A stretch of DNA of 64,000 nucleotides, from positions 5,377,001-5,441,000 of the forward strand of contig NZ_CP107964.1 of assembly GCF_041434935.1 (NCBI RefSeq), given 5' to 3'. Position 1 is the stretch's first letter. The number at the start of each line of letters is the position of its first letter. The DNA is from Kitasatospora sp. NBC_00374 (lineage in GTDB: Bacteria; Actinomycetota; Actinomycetes; Streptomycetales; Streptomycetaceae). Made by a program: the position numbers and the translations under genes. Of the stretch, positions 24,088 to 32,683 are shown in pieces. Below the pieces are notes generated by a model, which saw only the letters and a program-made list of their open reading frames with translations, searched no databases and was not told the origin of the DNA.

Positions 24088-25773
24088 ATGGACGCCGACG
24101 AGATCGAGGCCGGCCGCCAGCGCTGGCAGCAGCGCTACGACAAGGCCCGCAAGCGCGACGCGGACTTCACCACGCTGAGCGGCGACGAGGTCGAACCGGT
24201 CTACGGGCCGCCCGCGGGTCAGCCCTACGAGGGCTTCGAGCGGATCGGCTGGCCCGGTGAGTACCCGTACACCCGCGGCCTGCACCCGACCGGGTACCGG
24301 GGCCGCACCTGGACCATCCGGCAGTTCGCCGGCTTCGGCAACGCGCAGCAGACCAACGAGCGCTACCGGATGATCCTGGAGGCCGGCGGCGGCGGGCTCT
24401 CGGTCGCCTTCGACATGCCCACCCTGATGGGTTACGACTCGGACGACGGCCGCTCGCTCGGCGAGGTCGGCCACTGCGGGGTGGCCATCGACTCGGCCGC
24501 CGACATGGACATCCTGTTCGGCGGCATCCCGCTCGGCGACGTCACCACCTCGATGACGATCAGCGGCCCGGCCGTCCCGGTCTTCTGCATGTACCTGGTG
24601 GCCGCCGAGCGCCAGGGCGTCGACCCGGGCGTGCTCAACGGCACCCTGCAGACCGACATCTTCAAGGAGTACATCGCCCAGAAGGAGTGGCTGTTCGCGC
24701 CCGAGCCGCACCTGCGGCTGATCGGCGACCTGATGGAGTACTGCGAGGCCAACATCCCGGCGTACAAGCCGCTGTCGGTCTCCGGCTACCACATCCGGGA
24801 GGCCGGGGCGACGGCCGCGCAGGAGCTGGCGTACACCCTCGCGGACGGCTTCGGCTACGTCGAGCTCGGCCTGTCCCGCGGCATGGACGTGGACGACTTC
24901 GCCTCCGGCCTGTCCTTCTTCTTCGACGCCCACCTCGACTTCTTCGAGGAGATCGCCAAGTTCCGCGCCGCCCGCCGGATCTGGGCCCGCTGGATGCGCG
25001 ACCGCTTCGGCGCGAAGACCGACAAGGCGCAGTGGCTGCGGTTCCACACCCAGACCGCGGGCGTCTCGCTCACCGCGCAGCAGCCGTACAACAACGTGGT
25101 GCGCACCGCCGTCGAGGCGCTCTCGGCGGTGCTGGGCGGCACCAACTCGCTGCACACCAATGCCCTCGACGAGACTCTGGCGCTGCCCTCCGAGCAGGCC
25201 GCCGAGATCGCCCTGCGGACCCAGCAGGTGCTGATGGAGGAGACCGGCGTCACCAACGTGGCCGACCCGCTGGGCGGTTCCTGGTACGTGGAGGCGCTCA
25301 CCGACCGGATCGAGGCGCAGGCCGAGGAGATCTTCCAGCGGATCCTCGACAAGGGCACCGCCGACCACCCGATCGGGCCGATCACCTCCGGCATCCTGCG
25401 CGGCATCGAGGAGGGCTGGTTCACCGGGGAGATCGCCGAGGCGGCCTTCCAGTACCAGCGCTCGCTGGAGAAGGGTGAGAAGCGGGTGGTCGGCGTCAAC
25501 TGCCACCCGGGCAGCGTCACCAAGGAGCTGGAGATCCTCCGGGTCAGCCACGAGGTCGAGCGCGAGCAGGTCCGGGTGCTCGGCGCCCGCAAGGCCGCCC
25601 GCGACGAGGCCGCCGTCCGGGCCGGGCTGGACGAGATGCTCGCCGCCGCGCGCTCCGGCGAGAACATGATCCCGCCGATGCTCCGGGCCGTCCGGGCCGA
25701 GGCCACGCTGGGCGAGATCTGCCACGCGCTGCGGGACGAGTGGGGCATCTACCGGGAGAACGCCTCGTTCTGA
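24088..25773 (+). CDS. icmA: Isobutyryl/methylmalonyl-CoA mutase large subunit
   Basis: This 561-residue protein is the substrate-binding TIM-barrel subunit of an adenosylcobalamin-dependent acyl-CoA mutase; it closely resembles S. coelicolor IcmA, which converts isobutyryl-CoA to n-butyryl-CoA. It has RTWTIRQFAGFGNAQQTN, SVAFDMPTLMGYDSDD, VSGYHIREAGATAAQELAY and the LGGTNSLHTNALDE region. The cobalamin-binding domain (DxHxxG) is absent, so it needs a separate small subunit, which is not in this window. ATG 24088 has GGAG just upstream; the longer frame overlaps a terminator and is not real. Named by similarity; methylmalonyl-CoA activity cannot be ruled out. Confidence 0.93.
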   Translation: MDADEIEAGRQRWQQRYDKARKRDADFTTLSGDEVEPVYGPPAGQPYEGFERIGWPGEYPYTRGLHPTGYRGRTWTIRQFAGFGNAQQTNERYRMILEAGGGGLSVAFDMPTLMGYDSDDGRSLGEVGHCGVAIDSAADMDILFGGIPLGDVTTSMTISGPAVPVFCMYLVAAERQGVDPGVLNGTLQTDIFKEYIAQKEWLFAPEPHLRLIGDLMEYCEANIPAYKPLSVSGYHIREAGATAAQELAYTLADGFGYVELGLSRGMDVDDFASGLSFFFDAHLDFFEEIAKFRAARRIWARWMRDRFGAKTDKAQWLRFHTQTAGVSLTAQQPYNNVVRTAVEALSAVLGGTNSLHTNALDETLALPSEQAAEIALRTQQVLMEETGVTNVADPLGGSWYVEALTDRIEAQAEEIFQRILDKGTADHPIGPITSGILRGIEEGWFTGEIAEAAFQYQRSLEKGEKRVVGVNCHPGSVTKELEILRVSHEVEREQVRVLGARKAARDEAAVRAGLDEMLAAARSGENMIPPMLRAVRAEATLGEICHALRDEWGIYRENASF

Positions 25774-25781
25774 CCGGATGC

Positions 25782-25820
25782 CCGAGGGGGCGCCGGGGGT
25801 GATCCCTGGCGCCCCCTCGG
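25782..25820. terminator. Bidirectional hairpin terminator
   Basis: A perfect 13-base-pair stem (extended by four more pairs inside the loop) between convergent icmA (stop 25773) and the TetR gene (stop 25861). Confidence 0.75.
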
Positions 25821-25860
25821 CGCGTTCGGCGTCCGGTGGCCGCCGCGCGGCGGGCGGGCC

Positions 25861-26556
25861 TCAGGCCTGCGGGGTCTCCGCGAGGGCCGCGGACAGGCCC
25901 GGCAGCGGGCTGAGCAGCAGGGTGGTGAAGCGGTGGATCCACCGGGCGGTGATCGGCTCGCCGCTGACCAGCATCCGGTGCTCCACGGTCCCGGCGATGG
26001 TGTCGAAGATGATGTCGATCTCCTCGCAGGCGGTGTCCTCGTCCCGGTCCGGGTCGAGTTCACCGCGGGCCTGGGCGTTGGCCCGGCCGAGCCGCACCAG
26101 GTGCTTCTGCGGGTCGACGATGCGTTCCCGGATCCGCTGCCGCAGCAGCGGGTCCCGGCTGCCCTCGGCGAACAGGGCGAGCAGCGCGGCCTGGGTCTCC
26201 GGCCGGGCCAGCAGGTCGGCGAACTGCGCCACCACGGCCTCGATGTCGGCCCGCAGGCTGCCCAGGTCGGCCACTTCGAGGTCGTCGAACAGGCTGGCCA
26301 CGGCGTCCACCACGAGCTCGTTCTTGGACGGCCAGCGCCGGTAGAGGGTGGTCTTGGCCACGCCGGCCCGGGTGGCGACGTGTCCCATGGTCAGTCCGCC
26401 CCAGCCGATCTCGGCGAGGGCGGCCCTGGTGGCGTCCAGGATGGCGCGGTCGGCGGTGGCACTGCGGGGCCGGCCCTTGCCGCGGCCGGGCGCGCCGAAG
26501 GGCGCTTCGTCCGCGGCCTGTGCAGGTCCCGCGGGCTGCCGGGTGGTGGGGGCCAC
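25861..26556 (-). CDS. TetR-family transcriptional regulator
   Basis: The protein has 231 residues. After a Pro/Ala/Gly-rich 35-residue leader, the TetR DNA-binding domain runs from RSATADRAILDATRAALAE to the helix-turn-helix LTMGHVATRAGVAKTTLYRRW and ends PSKNELV (about residues 38-88). The remaining helices form a ligand-binding/dimerisation domain with the TetR_C phrase DIIFDTIAGTVEHRML. I start it at GTG 26556 with GGAGG four bases before; the frame continues upstream through its own operator and is not coding. An operator-like palindrome at 26576 suggests self-repression. Ligand unknown. Confidence 0.9.
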   Translation of the reverse strand: MAPTTRQPAGPAQAADEAPFGAPGRGKGRPRSATADRAILDATRAALAEIGWGGLTMGHVATRAGVAKTTLYRRWPSKNELVVDAVASLFDDLEVADLGSLRADIEAVVAQFADLLARPETQAALLALFAEGSRDPLLRQRIRERIVDPQKHLVRLGRANAQARGELDPDRDEDTACEEIDIIFDTIAGTVEHRMLVSGEPITARWIHRFTTLLLSPLPGLSAALAETPQA

Positions 26557-26575
26557 CGAGCCTCCTTGCGTTCTA

Positions 26576-26594
26576 CCGATAAGTAACTTGTCGG
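26576..26594 (-). promoter_or_regulatory. TetR operator candidate
   Basis: CCGATAAGT-A-ACTTGTCGG is a 19-base palindrome with one mismatch, located 20-38 bases upstream of the TetR start. A second perfect-arm repeat, CGACCG-TT-CGGTCG, lies at about 26610-26623. Confidence 0.55.
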
Positions 26595-26921
26595 GGAATG
26601 CCACCGTAGCGACCGTTCGGTCGGACCCGCAGGGGGGTGCGACCGGAAAGTGGGGCAGCTCACGTCCGTGGAGGGCCGGGGGGACTTGCGGGACGTGCCC
26701 GGGGTGCAGATACGCTACGACTCGTAGCGAAAGAGCGACAACCACGCGCCCCGGCCCATGGGATCGGGCGGGCGCGGGTGTGGATGGGGATCCGCACCGG
26801 ACGCACGGCTACGAGGGGAGCGGTGCCCGCCGCATGGCGGGCGGCGGAGCGGGGAAGGCTCGGCACGACCTTTCCGGGCGGTTGGCGCCCGTCATCCGCG
26901 TCGACGGGGGAGGATGGTGCC

Positions 26922-27923
26922 ATGCAGTCACGGAATTCGCGTCTCAACAGCTCCGCCCTGCGCGGTGCGGTCGACCTCGCCGCCGTCAAGGCCGCCGGTG
27001 AGGCCGCTCAGAAGGCCGAGCAGGCCCGGGCCGAGCGGGCCCGTCAGACCGCCGCCGGGGGCGACCCGGCCGCGCCGCCGGCCCAGCCGCTGGTCATCGA
27101 CGTCACCGAGGAGACCTTCGAGACCGAGGTCGTCCAGCGGTCGGCCGAGGTGCCCGTGGTGATCGACTTCTGGGCCGAGTGGTGCGGCCCGTGCAAGCAG
27201 CTCAGCCCGATCCTGGAGCGGCTGGCCGAGGAGTACTCCGGCCGGATCGTGCTCGCCAAGATCGACGTGGACGCCAACCAGCTGATCGCCCAGCAGTTCG
27301 GCATCCAGGGCATCCCCGCCGTCATGGCGGTGGTGGCCGGCCAGCTCGTCCCGCTCTTCCAGGGCGCGGAGAACGAGGCCAACGTCCGCAAGATCCTCGA
27401 CCAGCTGATCGCCGTCGCCGAGCAGCGGTTCGGCATCGTCGGCGCACCGGTCGACCCGGCTGCCGCCGCCGAGGCGGGCGAGGCCGCCGCGGCGGCCCCG
27501 CGGGTGCCGGCCGACCCGGCGCTGGAGGCCGCGCACGACGCGCTGGACCGCGGCGACCTGGGCGGCGCCATCCAGGCCTACCAGAACGTGCTCGCCGACC
27601 GCCCCGGTCACACCGAGGCCAAGCTGGGCCTGGCCCAGGCACAGCTGCTGCGCCGGGTGGAGAGCCTGGACCTGCAGGCCGTACGGGCGGCGGCCGCCGC
27701 CGACCCGAAGGACGTCACCGCGCAGCTGGAGGCGGCCGACCTGGACCTGGTCGGGGGTCATGTCGAGGACGCCTTCGGCCGGTTGGTCGCGACGGTGGCC
27801 AAGACCTTCGGTGAGGACCGGGACACCGTGCGGCTGCGACTGCTGGAGCTCTTCGAGGTGATCGGCGCGGACGACCCGCGGGTGGTCGCCGCACGGACGG
27901 CGCTGGCCCGCGTGCTGTTCTGA
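26922..27923 (+). CDS. Thioredoxin/TPR protein (YbbN/CnoX-like co-chaperone)
   Basis: A 333-residue cytosolic protein. Residues 1-50 are Ala/Arg-rich and helical; a thioredoxin domain follows with the redox motif WCGPC (Cys88, Cys91), the cis-Pro in GIPAVMAV and LVPLFQGAENEANVRKIL; from about residue 200 there are TPR-like helices (AHDALDRGDLGGAIQAYQNVLADRPGHTEAKLGLAQ). The two-domain plan matches YbbN/CnoX proteins, which hold oxidised substrates for chaperones; the intact CxxC suggests redox activity as well. ATG 26922 has GGGGGAGG upstream. It is divergent from tetR. Confidence 0.93.
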   Translation: MQSRNSRLNSSALRGAVDLAAVKAAGEAAQKAEQARAERARQTAAGGDPAAPPAQPLVIDVTEETFETEVVQRSAEVPVVIDFWAEWCGPCKQLSPILERLAEEYSGRIVLAKIDVDANQLIAQQFGIQGIPAVMAVVAGQLVPLFQGAENEANVRKILDQLIAVAEQRFGIVGAPVDPAAAAEAGEAAAAAPRVPADPALEAAHDALDRGDLGGAIQAYQNVLADRPGHTEAKLGLAQAQLLRRVESLDLQAVRAAAAADPKDVTAQLEAADLDLVGGHVEDAFGRLVATVAKTFGEDRDTVRLRLLELFEVIGADDPRVVAARTALARVLF

Positions 27924-28506
27924 CGCCCGGTCCGGTGGCACGGCAGATGACCTGCGGTGTCGCCGTTGATTTGGCGACAATCCCACGAAAACCCCAGAGC
28001 TTTATCAAATCTTGACAGAGCCCCTCCTTGCTCACCCCAGGTGACCAAGGAGGGGTGTTTCATTCCTGTTTCCGGCGGATTTCAGCGCCACAAATTCTTC
28101 AGAATGTCACTCTGGGTAACCATGCCTTCGATTCCATGATCATCGGCACCTGTTGTTGGATTACCCGTCAGTAACGCACCTCTTGTGCTTCGCCCGGGAT
28201 TCAAGCACGATCGGCCACGCCCGGTCCCTCACTGAGGGATCCCCACCGGGCAGCCGCCGGCTCCGGCCGGTGTCTGGAGGACAGGGGGGTAGCCGCAGAT
28301 CCCACACCGCGGCTCCTGGCCTCATGTCGGTCGCGCACCCCGTGCGGCCGTCGGTTGTCGCTCGGGGGTGATCGCCGCGACCGTCGGTCCCACGACGGTC
28401 TGGCGCTCTCCGTTACCGAGGACGTAGCTCTCTGCCATCCCGGGCCGGGCCAGTGCGGGTCGCACCGGAACCCGGCCGGAGATGTACGTCCTAGAAGGAG
28501 GACTGC
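27924..28506. other. Long upstream region of the DUF6230 cassette
   Basis: Of these 583 bases the first 140 hold a strong terminator (28021-28060). The rest is unassigned, with an AT-rich stretch at 28060-28200 including the imperfect repeat TTAC-6-GTAA at 28161-28174. It ends with AAGGAGG before ATG 28507. The length suggests a regulated promoter and long leader. Confidence 0.45.
28021..28060 (+). terminator. Strong intrinsic-type terminator
   Basis: CCCCTCCTTG (28021-28030) pairs perfectly with CAAGGAGGGG (28046-28055); inside, TCACC pairs with GGTGA around a 3-base loop. TGTTT follows. It serves the thioredoxin gene. Confidence 0.85.
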
Positions 28507-29169
28507 ATGTCCCAGACTTTCGGCAAGACGCGCTGGCGTCGCTTCGCCGTCGTGATGGTCCCCAGCATCGCCGCGACCGCCGCCATCGGTGTCAGCCTGG
28601 CCAACAGCGCGCTGGCCGCCTCGTTCAGCGTGTCCGGCCAGAGCTTCAAGGTCACCGCCGCCGACCTGGACGGCCAGGGCTTCGCCCAGTTCGGCTCGGT
28701 CGACCAGGGCACCCCGGACAAGAACGGCAACAAGGTCCACCCGGTCGCCGTGTCGGCCTTCGACACCGCCACCATCCAGGGCCTGTGCCAGTCCGTGGTC
28801 ACCGACCTCGGCCCGCTCGGCGAGTGGACCCTGGTCCTCAAGGCCGGCAACGAGTCCGGCAAGCCGGTCGAGGCCGCCAACCTGCTGATCGACCTCGACC
28901 AGCTGAACGCGGACGCCACGTTCACCGACATCAACATCGGCCAGGACGCCTCGACCCTGGACGCGCACAAGGGCGGCGTGATCGAGAAGTACCGCGCCCT
29001 CGGCAACACCACGCCCACCGGCACCAAGGGCTTCGCCCAGGCCGCCAAGTCCGCCCACCTGACCAAGGTGGAGCAGACCGCCTGGGCGACCTCGGCCGGC
29101 ACGTTCAAGCTGAGCGGCCTGAAGCTCAACATCAACCGGGGCTCCGGCGCGGGCGTCGAGTGCTACTGA
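28507..29169 (+). CDS. DUF6230 secreted protein
   Basis: A 220-residue exported protein. The Sec-type signal has RWRRF, a hydrophobic core (AVVMVPSIAATAAIGVSLA) and a likely cut after NSALA (about residue 37). The mature part is beta-rich with FSVSGQSFKVTAADLDGQGFAQFG, two Cys residues (LCQSVV and the C-terminal ECY), and FKLSGLKLNINRG near the end. Old annotations sometimes call such proteins cholesterol esterase, but I see no hydrolase nucleophile motif. The ATG has AAGGAGG five bases upstream. First gene of a three-gene cassette with DUF6114 and a large secreted protein. Confidence 0.85.
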   Translation: MSQTFGKTRWRRFAVVMVPSIAATAAIGVSLANSALAASFSVSGQSFKVTAADLDGQGFAQFGSVDQGTPDKNGNKVHPVAVSAFDTATIQGLCQSVVTDLGPLGEWTLVLKAGNESGKPVEAANLLIDLDQLNADATFTDINIGQDASTLDAHKGGVIEKYRALGNTTPTGTKGFAQAAKSAHLTKVEQTAWATSAGTFKLSGLKLNINRGSGAGVECY

Positions 29170-29299
29170 CCGTGAGCTGACGGGGCGCCGGTCGGCGCAC
29201 CGTCCTCGCGGACTCCTGGCCGGGGGCGGCGGATCTCCGTTGCCCCCGGCCGAATTCCTTGGCTTTCCCCCCTCGTAGACACCATCGAGGAGTTGCACC

Positions 29300-29839
29300 A
29301 TGTCCAGCGCAACCGCCGAATCCTGGCCCGAGGAAGCGCCGGCTCACGCGCGCATGCGGACGAGCTTCCGCGCCTGGCGCCGTACCCGGCCGTTCTGGGG
29401 CGGCCTGCTGGCCATGCTCGCGGGCGTCCCGATCCTCTACTTCCCCTACGCGCACCTGAGCCTCGGCGGGCTGACGGTCTCGATGGCGACCACCGCCGGC
29501 GCCGGCTCGCTGATCATCGGCCTGCTGATGATCGCGCTGGGCCTGACGGCCTGGTTCCAGCCGCTGGTGCGGGTCTTCTGCGGCGTGGCCACCACGATCC
29601 TGTCGCTGATCTCGATCCCGGTCTCCAACCTCGGCGGCTTCGGCTTCGGCGTGACGCCGGGCCTGATCGCCGGTGGCCTGCTGGTCGCCTGGACCCCGCT
29701 CAAGCCGCTGCCGGAGGACGCCGCCGGCGAGGCGCAGACGGCCGAGCAGGCCGCGCACGACGAGCCGGCCACGGCCGAGGAGCAGCCGCCGGCCCACGCT
29801 GCGGCCCCGGCCGCCGTCGACCCGGAGGAGCCGCGGTGA
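29300..29839 (+). CDS. DUF6114 membrane protein
   Basis: A 179-residue protein with about four membrane helices between residues 32 and 132 (GGLLAMLAGVPILYFPYA, GSLIIGLLMIALGLTAWF, VFCGVATTILSLISIPVS, GLIAGGLLVAW) and an acidic Glu/Ala/Pro-rich cytosolic tail. GAGGAG lies seven bases before ATG 29300. Its stop overlaps the next start by four bases (GTGA), so the two are translationally coupled. It may anchor or help export its cassette partners; function not known. Confidence 0.87.
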   Translation: MSSATAESWPEEAPAHARMRTSFRAWRRTRPFWGGLLAMLAGVPILYFPYAHLSLGGLTVSMATTAGAGSLIIGLLMIALGLTAWFQPLVRVFCGVATTILSLISIPVSNLGGFGFGVTPGLIAGGLLVAWTPLKPLPEDAAGEAQTAEQAAHDEPATAEEQPPAHAAAPAAVDPEEPR

Positions 29840-31077
29840 CCGAGCGAGACGACTCGACGGGCCGCGTGCCCGGCCCGCGCCACGCCGCTCCCCGCAACGG
29901 TGTCGGCAGCCGGCTGCGCGGTCGCGCGCTGGCCATCGCCGCCGTGCCGACCGTCCTGCTGGTCGGCGCCTACGCGCCCACCCTGGCGATGGCGGACTCG
30001 AAGACCGACAAGGCCTGCGCGAGCGCCCCCGACACGGTGATCGAGGAGACCCCGGTCCCGCAGAGCGAAATCAAGATCACCCCGGGTACGGATCCGGCGG
30101 AGAAGTCCACCGCGACGAAGCCGGGGACGCAGCCCGCCACCCAGGCCGCGGCGAAGGTGCCGGCCCAGCAGTCCGCCGCCGCCGGGACCGACCCCGCCGT
30201 CTACACCACCTCCACCACCGGCGGCCACAGCGTGCAGACCTCCGGGGTGCAGCAGGCCGGGCTGATAGACGACATCGTGGACGGGATATTCCACCCGAAC
30301 ACGGCGAAGAGCGCCGCCCCGACTCCGACCCCGGTGCCGCCCGCGCCGAATGTCGAGACCTCCTCCAAGCAGGCCACCCCGTCCGCCTCGGCCTCGCCCT
30401 CGGGGGCTCCCTCCCCGGCGCCCGCGCCGTCCGCCTCGGCCGGCGCCGCCCCGTCCGCCTCCGCCGGCAAGGCCCCGGCCGCCAAGGGCAAGGCGGCGAC
30501 GCCGACCCCGTCGGCCTCCGCCTCGGCCGGCCCCAACTGCGTGCTGGACACCCGTGACGTGGCCGCCAAGGCGGCCGGCCCGGGCCACGTGGTGCCGGAG
30601 CAGAACTGGACCCTCAAGTCGACCAGGCTCGCCCTGCACGGCTCGGTCTTCAACGGTGTCTACGACGTGAAGACCCCGACCGGCACCAAGCGCGTCCTGA
30701 AGTTCACCACCGCCAGCGTGGACATCGGCAACCTCGACATGTCGACGATCGAGATCCCCGGCCTGACCTTCCACGTGAAGAGCGCGCCGAACTCCACCTC
30801 GACCATGCGCAACGGCCCGATCACCATGTACGTCGAGCGCCTGTCCGGCCACCTCGCGGAGATCTACGGCCTGCCGATCCCGATCGACCTGGGCGAGATC
30901 ACCCTCACCCCGGACACCCTGCCCAAGTGGCTGTGGGACCTGCTCAGCGGCGTTCCGATCCCGCTCGACATCACCCTGAACAACGCCACGGCGATCCAGG
31001 CCGGCCAGTTCGGCGGGACGCTCAAGATCCCCGGCATGAAGCTCTACAACGACGAGGAACCGTACGTCGGCAAGTAG
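29836..31077 (+). CDS. Large secreted protein of the DUF6230/DUF6114 cassette
   Basis: 413 residues. A basic N-terminus and hydrophobic stretch (ALAIAAVPTVLLVGAYAPTLA, about 30-50) form an export signal or anchor. Residues about 55-235 are low-complexity Pro/Ser/Ala/Thr (unit PSASA repeated). A folded C-terminal domain starts at CVLDTRDVAAKAAGPGHVVP and resembles the DUF6230 protein in beta content (LHGSVFNGVYDVKTPTGTKRVLKF; ITMYVERLSGHLAEIYGLPI). The GTG at 29836 has GGAGGAG upstream. The linker looks suited to crossing the cell wall. Role unknown. Confidence 0.82.
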   Translation: MTERDDSTGRVPGPRHAAPRNGVGSRLRGRALAIAAVPTVLLVGAYAPTLAMADSKTDKACASAPDTVIEETPVPQSEIKITPGTDPAEKSTATKPGTQPATQAAAKVPAQQSAAAGTDPAVYTTSTTGGHSVQTSGVQQAGLIDDIVDGIFHPNTAKSAAPTPTPVPPAPNVETSSKQATPSASASPSGAPSPAPAPSASAGAAPSASAGKAPAAKGKAATPTPSASASAGPNCVLDTRDVAAKAAGPGHVVPEQNWTLKSTRLALHGSVFNGVYDVKTPTGTKRVLKFTTASVDIGNLDMSTIEIPGLTFHVKSAPNSTSTMRNGPITMYVERLSGHLAEIYGLPIPIDLGEITLTPDTLPKWLWDLLSGVPIPLDITLNNATAIQAGQFGGTLKIPGMKLYNDEEPYVGK

Positions 31078-31094
31078 TGCCCGACCGTGCACGC

Positions 31095-31136
31095 CCGAGG
31101 GGCGGCCCCTCCCTGCCGGGAAGGGCCGCCCCTCGG
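31095..31136. terminator. Bidirectional hairpin terminator
   Basis: A perfect 14-base-pair outer stem with four more pairs inside, between the cassette (stop 31077) and convergent pyk (stop 31151). Confidence 0.8.
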
Positions 31137-31150
31137 TGCTGCCGCGGGCG

Positions 31151-32581
31151 TCAGTTCTTGACGCGGGTGCCCAGGTGGTGGACCTGGACCATGTTGGTGG
31201 TGCCGGGGATGCCGGGGGGCGAGCCGGCCGTGACGATGACGGTGTCACCCTCGGCCAGCCGGTCCAGGCGGAGCAGCTCGCGGTCGACCTGCTCGACCAT
31301 CTCGTCGGTGGTGGCCACCTGCTCCGTCACGTACGCCTCGACGCCCCAGCTGAGCGACAGCTGGTTGCGGGTGGCGGAGTCCGGGGTGAAGGCGATCACC
31401 GGGATCGGCGAGCGGTAGCGGGACAGCCGGCGGGCGGTGTCGCCGGACTTGGTGAAGGCGATCAGCGCCTTGCCGTTCAGGAAGTCGCCGAGCTCGCAGG
31501 CGGCGCGGGCGACCGAGCCGGACTGGGTGCGCGGCTTGCGGCCGGGGTTGAGCGGCTGCAGGCCCTGGGAGACCAGCTGCTGCTCGGCGGTCTCGGCGAT
31601 CCGGCTCATGGTCTTGACCGTCTCGACCGGGAACTTGCCGACGCTCGACTCGGCGGACAGCATGACCGCGTCGGCGCCGTCCAGGATGGCGTTGGCGACG
31701 TCCGAGACCTCGGCGCGGGTCGGCCGCGAGGCGTGGATCATCGACTCCATCATCTGGGTGGCGACGATGACCGGCTTGGCGTTGCGGCGGCAGAGGGTGA
31801 TGAGCTCCTTCTGCACCAGCGGGACCCGCTCCAGCGGGTACTCCACGGCGAGGTCGCCACGGGCCACCATGACGGCGTCGAACGCGAGGACGATCTCCTC
31901 CATCGCCTCGACGGCCTGCGGCTTCTCGATCTTGGCGATGACCGGGACGCGGATGCCGACCTCGTCCATCACCTTGTGCACGTCGTCGATGTCGCCGGCG
32001 TTGCGGACGAACGAGAGCGCGACCATGTCGACGCCCAGGCGCAGGGAGAACCGGAGGTCGTCCTTGTCCTTCTCGGAGAGCGCGGGCACGTTCACGGCCG
32101 CGCCGGGCAGGTTGATGCCCTTGTTGTTCGAGAGCACGCCGCCCTCGATCACCACGGTCTTCACCCGCGGGCCGTCGACGCTGACGACCTCCAGGGCGAT
32201 GACGCCATCGTTGATCAGGATCGGGTCGCCGGGCTTCACGTCGCCGGGCAGGCCCTTGTAGGTGGTGCCGCAGATGTGCTGGTCCCCGGGCACATCCTCG
32301 GTGGTGATGGTGAAGGTGTCGCCGTTGTCGACGGTCACCGGACCGTTGGCGAAGGTCGCCAGGCGGATCTTCGGGCCCTGCAGGTCGGCCAGCACACCGA
32401 TGGTGCGGCCGGTGTCCTCGGCCACCTGGCGGACCTTGCGGTACCGCTCCTCGTGCTCGGGGTGGGTGCCGTGGCTCATGTTCAGTCGGGCGACGTTCAT
32501 GCCCGCCTCGACGATGGCCTTCAGCTGTTCGTAGGAGTCCGTGGCAGGACCCAGGGTGCAGACAATTTTCGCTCGGCGCAT
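31151..32581 (-). CDS. pyk: Pyruvate kinase
   Basis: Catalyses phosphoenolpyruvate plus ADP to pyruvate plus ATP, the last step of glycolysis. The 476-residue protein has the N-terminal MRRAKIVCTLGPAT, RLNMSHG, the active-site PVIAKIEKPQAVEAMEEI, MVARGDLAVEYPL and KPVIVATQMMESMI, then the allosteric domain. The ATG at 32581 has no clear ribosome-binding site, while a possible -10 (TAGACT) lies about 7 bases before it, so a leaderless or very short-leader mRNA is possible. Directly upstream are ackA and pta, which consume and supply acetyl-CoA. Confidence 0.97.
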   Translation of the reverse strand: MRRAKIVCTLGPATDSYEQLKAIVEAGMNVARLNMSHGTHPEHEERYRKVRQVAEDTGRTIGVLADLQGPKIRLATFANGPVTVDNGDTFTITTEDVPGDQHICGTTYKGLPGDVKPGDPILINDGVIALEVVSVDGPRVKTVVIEGGVLSNNKGINLPGAAVNVPALSEKDKDDLRFSLRLGVDMVALSFVRNAGDIDDVHKVMDEVGIRVPVIAKIEKPQAVEAMEEIVLAFDAVMVARGDLAVEYPLERVPLVQKELITLCRRNAKPVIVATQMMESMIHASRPTRAEVSDVANAILDGADAVMLSAESSVGKFPVETVKTMSRIAETAEQQLVSQGLQPLNPGRKPRTQSGSVARAACELGDFLNGKALIAFTKSGDTARRLSRYRSPIPVIAFTPDSATRNQLSLSWGVEAYVTEQVATTDEMVEQVDRELLRLDRLAEGDTVIVTAGSPPGIPGTTNMVQVHHLGTRVKN

Positions 32582-32683
32582 ATCGGTCAGTCTATCCGTT
32601 CGTGTTATCGGTGCATTCCGCTCGAAAGCTGAGGGATCGCCAACGAACCATCCCGAAGGGTGGGATACTGAGTGGTAGTCAGC

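Noticed and set aside
28161..28174. TTAC-6-GTAA as an operator before the DUF6230 gene
   Set aside because: Arms of only four bases and more than 300 bases from the start; too weak to call as a site.
31136..32632. Long frame antisense to pyk
   Set aside because: It mirrors a certain pyruvate kinase gene on the minus strand; shadow coding in GC-rich DNA.
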